This document shows positions 6,491 through 11,889 of a stretch of DNA of 11,889 bases, in pieces. The stretch comes from an uncultured Ruminococcus sp. (GTDB taxonomy: Bacteria > Bacillota > Clostridia > Oscillospirales > Ruminococcaceae). Made by a program: the position numbers and the translations under genes. Within the stretch, counting starts at the first letter, position 1. Every line of letters begins with the position of its first letter. The notes beneath the pieces are model-generated. The model was not told where the DNA came from. It made no database searches and saw nothing but the letters and a program-made list of their open reading frames with translations. The stretch covers positions 1 through 11,889 of the forward strand of contig CAMOEP010000042.1 of the NCBI GenBank assembly GCA_946612185.1, given 5' to 3'.

Positions 6491-8929
6491 ATGAAGAAAG
6501 TATTATCAGCACTTTCTGCGGCACTCATCGCTCTGGGAGCAGTCCCGGTTGCGGCAGGTGCGGCGGAGAAAGTCTACGAATTTGAAAGCGGCACTGTCTA
6601 CGACACCGGCGACAACGTTACTCAGGCGGTGTCACTGTCCGGGGCAAGCGGCGGAAAAGCCATTGACCTGCGTGATTCCGGGGACAGCGTTACCCTGAAA
6701 GTCACCGCAGACAGCGCCGGGGTCTACAAGCTGAATATCCGCTATAGTCAGCCATATGACGAGGGCGGAAAGTATCAGGACGTTATCGTGAACGGTCAGA
6801 ACGTGGGTCAGATATTGTGCGGATTCACTGGCGAGGGAAAGTTCAGTAACGTTGGCATATCTGCGGCGCTCCGGGCAGGGGAGAATACTGTCACAGTTCA
6901 GGGTTCATGGGGGTGGACTTTCCTGGACTGCCTGACCGCCGAAGCCGGTTCATCTGCGGGAACGAGCGTCAGCGGCAGTCTTTCCAATCCTAACGCATCA
7001 GCCCAGACACGCTCGCTCTACAGTTTCCTCTGCGACACCTACGGCAAGCACGTCATTTCCGGACAGCAGGAATCCACCTGGATGGGCAGCGAAAACTATG
7101 AGTTCGACATCATCAAACGGGCGAGCGGAAAATACCCGGCGCTGAGAGGTCTGGACTACATGGGCGACGATTTTTCCGGCTGCAACCGCCGTGCGAAGTC
7201 CTGGTATCAGCAGGGCGGAATCGTGACAATATGCTGGCATTGCGGCAGCGACTTCAGCGGAAGTCACACCGAGTCCATGAACAGCGAACTGAACTGGAGC
7301 AAGGCGCTGACCGAGGGTACTGCTGAGTACAATGCGCTGATTGCCGGCATGGACAAGGGCGCAAAGGCACTGCTGGAGCTGAAAGAAGCCGGCGTTCCGG
7401 TGATATGGCGACCCTTCCACGAATTCGACGGCAAGTGGTTCTGGTGGGGCAAGGGCGGCGCTGAGAACTTCAAGAAACTCTGGCGCATCATGTACGACCG
7501 CTACACGAACTACTGGGGACTTGACAACCTTATCTGGAATCTGGGCTACTGCGGCGACGTGAACGACGGCTGGTATCCGGGTGATGAGTACGTTGACATC
7601 ATCGGCGCTGACACATACGTTAACCATACGGATTCACTGGTGGGAATCTACAGCAAGACGGCACAGGTTGCACAGAAGCCGGTGTGCCTCCACGAAAACG
7701 GCCCTATCCCTGACCCGGACAAGCTTGAGGCGGACGGATCAAAGTGGCTCTGGTTCATGACCTGGCACACCTCGTTCATCGACAGCAACGAGATAAATAC
7801 CGCATCTTACCTGAACAAGGTCTACAACAGCGACTACCTTCTGACACTGGACGAGCTGCCGGACGTGTATCATTATCAGTCCGACCAGCCGGAAGTTCCG
7901 GAGACAGTCAGGGGCGACCTGAACGGCGACGGGCAGTTCAGCGTTGCGGACGTGGTGCTTCTGGAAAAGTGGCTGCTTGGCGTGCCTGATACCACTTTAG
8001 CTGACTGGAGTGCAGGCGACCTCCGGGAGGACGGTAAACTGGACGTGTATGACCTTGCCGAAATGAGGGATATGCTTGCGGGGGACGCAGAAGTTCCGGC
8101 AAATGTGACCATATCCCCGGAGGATTATGTGAACTACGCCAGCACAAAGATCGCAAGCAGTCTGCCGGCAGGAATGGCTGATGCGAAAAGCGGAGTGGAC
8201 TACGGGGAGATGAAAAGCTGCACCTACTATTCCACAACCAGAGAGCGCAATACTCCGGTGAGAGTGCTTCTCCCGGCAGGCTACAGCGAGAACGAGAAGT
8301 ACCCTGTACTTTATATGCTCCACGGCTACTGGAACGACGAAACTACCCTGTCTGACCCGGATTCCGGCTTGCAGAACATTATGGGAAACCTTATCGCATC
8401 GGGTGAAGCGGAGAAGATGATAGTGGTGTTCCCCTACATCTACACCAGCAAGGATATGCCCTATTGCACGAACATGGACGCAGTAAACAACCAGAATTAC
8501 GACAACTTCATCTACGACCTGCAAGCCGACCTGATGCCATACATCGAGAAGAATTTCTCCGTTAAGACCGGCAGGGAAAATACGGCGATAAGCGGTTTTT
8601 CCATGGGTGCGAGGGAGTCTTTGTACATCGGCGTAAAGATGAGCGACCGTTTCGGCTATGTGGGAAGTGTCTGCACAGCGCCGGGAGTTGCGCCGGGTAT
8701 GCTTTCTGAGAAGGAGCTGCGTTTCGGGACTATGCCGTATATGGTCATGATAAGTGCGGCGGTATATGACGGAGTAGTGGGAAATAATCCGGAAAATTAC
8801 CATAATATCCTTACAGCCAACGGAGTGCAGCATATCTGGAATCAGCTTCCATACGGCGGACACGACAATAACAGCATACAGCCACACTTCTATAATTTTA
8901 CCAGAAACTTATTCCATACGGGTAATTAA
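6491..8929 (+). CDS. Secreted cellulosomal mannanase-esterase: CBM35-GH26-dockerin-CE1
   Basis: An 812-residue exported multi-domain enzyme. A Sec signal peptide (about 1-24) is followed by a CBM35-type sugar-binding module (26-152), a GH26 catalytic domain (about 171-460), a type I dockerin (475-533) and an alpha/beta-hydrolase esterase of CE1/feruloyl-esterase type (about 545-812). The GH26 acid/base is E311 in WRPFHEFDGKW and the nucleophile E402 in LHENGP, typical of endo-beta-1,4-mannanases. The dockerin has calcium loops D476-x-N478-x-D480...D487 and D510-x-R512-x-D514...D521; Arg in place of Asn in the second loop is unusual. The esterase triad is S704 (GFSMG), D760 and H791 (GGHDN). 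The combination would cut mannan chains and remove acetyl or feruloyl side groups, docked on a scaffoldin. It has its own promoter and is probably controlled by the divergent regulator. Confidence 0.93.
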   Translation: MKKVLSALSAALIALGAVPVAAGAAEKVYEFESGTVYDTGDNVTQAVSLSGASGGKAIDLRDSGDSVTLKVTADSAGVYKLNIRYSQPYDEGGKYQDVIVNGQNVGQILCGFTGEGKFSNVGISAALRAGENTVTVQGSWGWTFLDCLTAEAGSSAGTSVSGSLSNPNASAQTRSLYSFLCDTYGKHVISGQQESTWMGSENYEFDIIKRASGKYPALRGLDYMGDDFSGCNRRAKSWYQQGGIVTICWHCGSDFSGSHTESMNSELNWSKALTEGTAEYNALIAGMDKGAKALLELKEAGVPVIWRPFHEFDGKWFWWGKGGAENFKKLWRIMYDRYTNYWGLDNLIWNLGYCGDVNDGWYPGDEYVDIIGADTYVNHTDSLVGIYSKTAQVAQKPVCLHENGPIPDPDKLEADGSKWLWFMTWHTSFIDSNEINTASYLNKVYNSDYLLTLDELPDVYHYQSDQPEVPETVRGDLNGDGQFSVADVVLLEKWLLGVPDTTLADWSAGDLREDGKLDVYDLAEMRDMLAGDAEVPANVTISPEDYVNYASTKIASSLPAGMADAKSGVDYGEMKSCTYYSTTRERNTPVRVLLPAGYSENEKYPVLYMLHGYWNDETTLSDPDSGLQNIMGNLIASGEAEKMIVVFPYIYTSKDMPYCTNMDAVNNQNYDNFIYDLQADLMPYIEKNFSVKTGRENTAISGFSMGARESLYIGVKMSDRFGYVGSVCTAPGVAPGMLSEKELRFGTMPYMVMISAAVYDGVVGNNPENYHNILTANGVQHIWNQLPYGGHDNNSIQPHFYNFTRNLFHTGN

Positions 8930-8934
8930 AGGGC

Positions 8935-8963
8935 TTGATATATTGCGGAAAATGTGGTATAAT
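8935..8963 (+). promoter_or_regulatory. Sigma-A promoter of the sortase gene
   Basis: TTGATA (8935-8940), exactly 17 bp, TATAAT (8958-8963), with TG at 8955-8956. It begins 6 bp after the mannanase stop codon, and no terminator hairpin is seen between them, so the sortase may be expressed both independently and by read-through. Confidence 0.8.
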
Positions 8964-8981
8964 GAGTTAAGAACTTCATTC

Positions 8982-8988
8982 GGAGGTG
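8982..8988 (+). promoter_or_regulatory. Ribosome binding site that decides the sortase start
   Basis: GGAGGTG lies 6 nt before a TTG at 8995. A longer reading from GTG at 8986 would begin inside this site, so TTG is the better start. Confidence 0.7.
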
Positions 8989-8994
8989 TACCCA

Positions 8995-9540
8995 TTGGAA
9001 ACCACAACTACCGAACCAAACAGCAAAAAGCGCCCTATGACCACCGGTCAGCGGATAATGTTCATTGTCGGTGTACTGGCTATGAGTGCCGGAATAAGTA
9101 TACTCGGCTTCTTCGGCTGCCGGAAGATATGGCGGGAGTACCGCAAATATCAGCTTATGAAGAACAATCCGGTCATTGAAATAGCGGATATCCACATCAA
9201 AGCACCCATTCTTGAAGGCACGGGGCAGGATATTCTTGCAAAAGCCGCCGGTCATTTCGAGAATACCGGTGACTTCGGCAAAGGCAACTACTGCATCGCC
9301 GGTCACAGCAGCGTACTTTACAAGGAGTACTTCAACAACTTAAAGCGTGCTGAAAAGGGCATGGAGATAGTCCTCTACGACACCGAAAAAACTCCCTACA
9401 GCTACATAATAAGCGATATTTCCATAGTTGAGCCAAGCGACACATGGATACTTGACGACTTTGGCGATAACCGGGTAACGATAGTTACCTGCACCGACGA
9501 CGGCACGCAGAGACTTATCGTGACAGGACTTCTGAAATAG
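8995..9540 (+). CDS. Small membrane-anchored sortase (class D-like)
   Basis: A 181-residue sortase, which joins LPxTG-type secreted proteins to the cell wall or to other proteins. A short Thr-rich cytosolic start is followed by one membrane segment (about 19-40, ending in GFFG) and a short basic stretch. The catalytic domain covers about 55-181. The triad is H104 (AGHSS), C166 (IVTCTDD) and R173 (QRLIVTG), spaced as in the family. The size is at the low end for sortases. It starts at TTG with a good GGAGGTG site. No LPxTG protein is visible in the window, so its substrate is elsewhere; in R. flavefaciens the scaffoldin ScaE is known to be attached to the wall by sortase, and an analogous target is possible here. 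Class assignment is tentative. Confidence 0.9.
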   Translation: METTTTEPNSKKRPMTTGQRIMFIVGVLAMSAGISILGFFGCRKIWREYRKYQLMKNNPVIEIADIHIKAPILEGTGQDILAKAAGHFENTGDFGKGNYCIAGHSSVLYKEYFNNLKRAEKGMEIVLYDTEKTPYSYIISDISIVEPSDTWILDDFGDNRVTIVTCTDDGTQRLIVTGLLK

Positions 9541-9542
9541 CG

Positions 9543-9588
9543 AAAAATCCCTTGATATAGCGGAATGATGCCGTATCAAGGGATTTTT
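9543..9588. terminator. Bidirectional intrinsic terminator
   Basis: A perfect 15-bp stem (AAAAATCCCTTGATA at 9543-9557 with its complement at 9574-9588) encloses a further short CGG/CCG pairing. The A/T ends supply a U-run on either strand. It lies between the convergent sortase and HD-GYP genes, and its last base overlaps the HD-GYP stop codon (9588-9590). Confidence 0.95.
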
Positions 9589-11399
9589 CAGTTTGAGTAA
9601 CTCTTGCGGATATTGTCTATATCATCGGTAGTTCCGCCGCCGATATCGTCTTTTGCACGGAATTCGCCCTTATCCACCAGCCGGAGGAAAGCGTCCACCA
9701 CATCCCCGGTAAGCTGAGTACCCTTAGCGTCCCGGATAATGGAAACCGCCTTGTCGAAGTTCATGCGTTTGCGGTAGGGTCGGTCGGAGTACATAGCGTC
9801 GAATGTGTCCGCAACGGCGATTATCTGGGCAACTCTTGGGATCTCGCCGTTTTTCAGCCCCTTTGGATAACCCTTACCGTCCGGGCGCTCATGGTGAGAA
9901 CCTGCGCCTATAGCCAGTTCCGGCATGATGCTGATATTTTCGAGTATTTCATAGCCGTATACGGTATGGGACTTGATTATCTGGTACTCATCATCAGAAA
10001 GCTTTCCCGGCTTATTGAGAACCTCCGAAGGGACGGCAATTTTACCGATATCATGGAGCAGGGCGATCCGGAAGTACTTCTCGGTAGTTTCCTCGTCGTA
10101 CCCAAGTTCACGGGAAAGCATTGCGGTATACTTTGCAACACGGGCGGAATGACCTTTAGTGTATCGGTCTTTCATATCAATAACCTTAGCGAAGGACTCA
10201 GTTATCTCGCTGATGAACAGCATATCCTCCTGCTGTTTTTTGCGCAGGGAGCGTATTTGTTCGTTCATGAGGTACACGCCCACGATCAACATAAAAAGGA
10301 GTACGCCGACTCTTGTATAGCTTGAGTAGCCGTTATCCCAGCCAAGGTGGTAGCGGAGCATATCCACGCCAGCGCCCAGGATACACATTGCAAGACCTAT
10401 AGACAAGCACCTTAACAGGTGACGGCTTATCTTCTTTGCCCTGATAGCCTTTCCCACCAGGAACGCCGCAGCGAAGAAGTCAAGGATGATAATGGCGTGG
10501 GAGATGTTGACCATATTGTAGTAGTCGGTAATGCCCAGGGTAGTGAGAATGACAGTGAGTGCGAAGTTAGCGAAGCAAAGAATACGCATTACCGGGAGCA
10601 GGCGGGAATTTCTGTTGCCGCTGGCGCTTGCGAAGAATGCAAGTGCGGGGTAGGGGAGGAATATTACGAAAATATATGTCACGACCCTGACGATAGCCGG
10701 CTGCTGAGAGAGTATCTGGAGTATAAACGTATCATTAAGACCGGTGAAGCCTAACATTGCGCACATAGCGCCGAATGAAGTGAAGTCGATGCCGGCGCTT
10801 TTGCTGAAAAGGCTGTTTGATATGCCCATGATTAGGAAGATCATGCCGATTATCATGGTAACATTCGAGCGGACGAACGATAGCAGGTTATTCTTATAAA
10901 GGTCAGCCATGTACTTGCCGGAGTCCTCGATTACGGCGTTTTTCAGGATAACGTGGGTAGACTTGAAAATGGGCTGAGCGGTTATCCTGAGTACCTGGGT
11001 ATTTTCGGGAATGTCGATAGTATGTACGAACATACCGTAGGAAACGCCCAGCGGTTTTGGGAGCGAGGGCTGATAGGAATACACCTGAACGCCGTCCGCA
11101 TAGACCTGAAAGAACGTGTCCACACTTTTCAGGCAGAGTTTATTCTTGTTCATGTCGATGTGGCTGATATTTGTATACAGGTCGATATCCTGACCGACAG
11201 GCAGGTCATTGAGACTGGCACTTTCGCCGGAAACGCTTGTCCAGCCTTGGGTCATAGGGTAGAAAATATCATCGGAGCGGCTAAGTGCGTCGTTGCTGTA
11301 AAGCGTCATCACGATGAACAGGAACAGCAGAATGACCAGAATGTAGAGAATGTCTTTAAGTTTCAGGTAAATAAGTTCCTTTGAAACGTTTTTCATCAT
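9588..11399 (-). CDS. Membrane-bound HD-GYP phosphodiesterase with extracytoplasmic sensor
   Basis: A 603-residue signalling protein. One membrane helix (about 16-33) leads to an extracytoplasmic domain (35-170) rich in beta-type sequence (DGVQVYSYQ; IDIPENTQVLRI), followed by about seven hydrophobic segments between 175 and 378, an arrangement like the 7TMR-DISM receptors. After a short charged helix comes the cytosolic HD-GYP domain (about 392-580), with H417, H449-D450 (HDIGKIAVP) and the signature HHERPDGKGYP (502-512). These residues bind the metals that hydrolyse c-di-GMP, so activity is expected. The start is the first of two adjacent ATGs, with AAAGGAG 9 nt upstream. The ligand may be a carbohydrate, given the neighbours, but that is inference. 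The gene has its own promoter and leader and ends at the shared terminator with the sortase. Confidence 0.92.
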   Translation of the reverse strand: MMKNVSKELIYLKLKDILYILVILLFLFIVMTLYSNDALSRSDDIFYPMTQGWTSVSGESASLNDLPVGQDIDLYTNISHIDMNKNKLCLKSVDTFFQVYADGVQVYSYQPSLPKPLGVSYGMFVHTIDIPENTQVLRITAQPIFKSTHVILKNAVIEDSGKYMADLYKNNLLSFVRSNVTMIIGMIFLIMGISNSLFSKSAGIDFTSFGAMCAMLGFTGLNDTFILQILSQQPAIVRVVTYIFVIFLPYPALAFFASASGNRNSRLLPVMRILCFANFALTVILTTLGITDYYNMVNISHAIIILDFFAAAFLVGKAIRAKKISRHLLRCLSIGLAMCILGAGVDMLRYHLGWDNGYSSYTRVGVLLFMLIVGVYLMNEQIRSLRKKQQEDMLFISEITESFAKVIDMKDRYTKGHSARVAKYTAMLSRELGYDEETTEKYFRIALLHDIGKIAVPSEVLNKPGKLSDDEYQIIKSHTVYGYEILENISIMPELAIGAGSHHERPDGKGYPKGLKNGEIPRVAQIIAVADTFDAMYSDRPYRKRMNFDKAVSIIRDAKGTQLTGDVVDAFLRLVDKGEFRAKDDIGGGTTDDIDNIRKSYSN

Positions 11400-11424
11400 T
11401 CATAGAAACTCCTTTCTGTTGGAC

Positions 11425-11447
11425 AAAAAGTTTTCTTGACTGAAAAC
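11425..11447 (-). promoter_or_regulatory. Leader hairpin with U-run before the HD-GYP gene
   Basis: In the leader RNA, GUUUUC (11447-11442) can pair with GAAAAC (11435-11430) around a 6-nt loop and is followed by UUUUU (11429-11425). This has the shape of a weak terminator or attenuator 26 nt ahead of the start codon. The stem has only two G-C pairs, so it may be only a local fold. The conserved bases of a c-di-GMP riboswitch are not present. Confidence 0.25.
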
Positions 11448-11479
11448 GATTATGATGTCGATATTGGCGTTATATAATT

Positions 11480-11508
11480 ATTATATACGTTTTCCATAAA
11501 AAAATCAA
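11480..11508 (-). promoter_or_regulatory. Sigma-A promoter of the HD-GYP gene
   Basis: On the minus strand: TTGATT (11508-11503), 17 bp, perfect TATAAT (11485-11480). The leader is about 75 nt. A perfect 8-bp AT-only inverted repeat (TATATAAT-T-ATTATATA, 11471-11487) covers the -10 and start site and could be an operator, or simply reflect AT-richness. Confidence 0.75.
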
Positions 11509-11529
11509 GTATAAACGATAATTATTTAC

Positions 11530-11572
11530 AAAATATAATAAAAAAGTCCGCACACCGGAAAGGTATGCGGAC
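11530..11572 (-). terminator. Intrinsic terminator of the dockerin gene
   Basis: GTCCGCACACC (11546-11556) pairs with GGTATGCGGAC (11562-11572) with one mismatch, around the loop GGAAA. On the minus strand it runs into a T-rich tail (11545-11530) starting with six T. It lies 18 bp after the dockerin stop codon and insulates the HD-GYP promoter. Confidence 0.93.
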
Positions 11573-11590
11573 GATTTTGTTATTTATAGC

Positions 11591-11889
11591 TTATGCAGAG
11601 ATGAGTTCTCTCAGGGTGATAAGGTCGAAGGTATTTACCTTGCCGTCGCCGTCCAGGTCAGCGATAGCGTACTGTTCAGCGGAGAACTTCTCAGCGCCCA
11701 GGAGGTACTTGCTCAGGAGAACCAGATCAGCGGCATCAGTCTTGCCGTTACCGCTCAGGTCACCGAGAGGAGTTGTGGTAGTTGTGGTAGTGGTAGTAGT
11801 TGTTGTAGTTGTAGTTGTGGTGGTGGTAGTGGTTGTAGTTGTGGTTGTAGTGGTGGTAGTTTCCAGAGAAGCGTTCCACTTCTGGCAGT
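11591..11889 (-). CDS. 3' end of a cellulosomal protein: poly-Thr linker and type I dockerin (partial)
   Basis: The minus strand reads in one open frame from the window edge to a TAA at 11593-11591; the 5' end and any catalytic domain lie outside. The visible 99 residues are a short end of an upstream domain (CQKWNASLE), a run of exactly 30 threonines, then PLGDLSGNGKTDAADLVLLS and the rest of a type I dockerin ending in LRELISA. The first calcium loop is D-L-S-G-N-G...D, the second D-L-D-G-D-G...D. The residues at loop positions 10-11 are AA and TF, unlike VA and VY in the mannanase dockerin, so the two may prefer different cohesins. What enzyme or structural protein it is cannot be told. 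Confidence 0.93.
   Translation of the reverse strand, partial: CQKWNASLETTTTTTTTTTTTTTTTTTTTTTTTTTTTTTPLGDLSGNGKTDAADLVLLSKYLLGAEKFSAEQYAIADLDGDGKVNTFDLITLRELISA
11771..11860 (-). repeat. Poly-threonine linker, 30 codons
   Basis: Thirty consecutive ACN codons (11 ACT, 10 ACC, 9 ACA, no ACG). The mixed codon use shows the amino acid run is kept by selection rather than by simple triplet slippage. Thr-rich linkers of this kind are common in Ruminococcus cellulosomal proteins and are likely glycosylated and extended. Confidence 0.95.

Noticed and set aside
11441..11454. TGAAAACGATTATG as a catabolite-repression (cre) site
   Set aside because: The first half fits the consensus, but the last two conserved positions do not, and the site is only half symmetric.
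11400..11480. A c-di-GMP riboswitch in the HD-GYP leader
   Set aside because: The leader is too short and AT-rich, and the conserved GEMM core sequences are absent.

Overview
The window looks like a chromosomal segment of a cellulosome-producing Ruminococcus (Oscillospiraceae), of the R. flavefaciens / R. champanellensis kind. Three things point there: two type I dockerins, a pure poly-threonine linker of 30 residues in front of one of them, and a modular mannanase carrying its dockerin inside the chain. Intergenic DNA is AT-rich with near-consensus sigma-A promoters, and ribosome binding sites are of the AAAGGAGG type, as in low-GC Gram-positives. The species cannot be decided from the sequence.

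Layout, left to right. Positions 1-263 hold a long imperfect inverted repeat. Next comes a two-gene operon (336-2462, +): a G3E/COG0523 metal-chaperone GTPase with a huge His/Asp tract, and a second P-loop protein fused to a YcgQ-like C-terminal domain. A near-palindrome sits on the transcription start of this operon. A bidirectional terminator separates it from a convergent radical SAM/SPASM protein (2513-3907, -). Between that gene and the next is a plus-strand promoter followed only by a short structured stretch and a terminator, which is a candidate small RNA (about 4015-4127).

The central block is a polysaccharide-utilisation pair. A large regulator (4127-6328, -) joins a LacI/periplasmic-binding-type sensor, a degenerate GGDEF domain and a C-terminal AraC helix-turn-helix. 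It is divergent from a secreted CBM35-GH26-dockerin-CE1 enzyme (6491-8929, +). The simplest reading is that the regulator senses a mannan-derived sugar and controls the enzyme, which would cut acetylated or acylated mannan from the cellulosome.

The right part holds a small sortase with its own promoter (8995-9540, +), a bidirectional terminator, a convergent membrane-bound HD-GYP c-di-GMP phosphodiesterase (9588-11399, -), and the 3' end of another dockerin protein (11591-11889 and beyond, -). Substrate capture, enzyme anchoring and c-di-GMP signalling thus lie side by side, but apart from the first operon each gene appears to have its own promoter or terminator.
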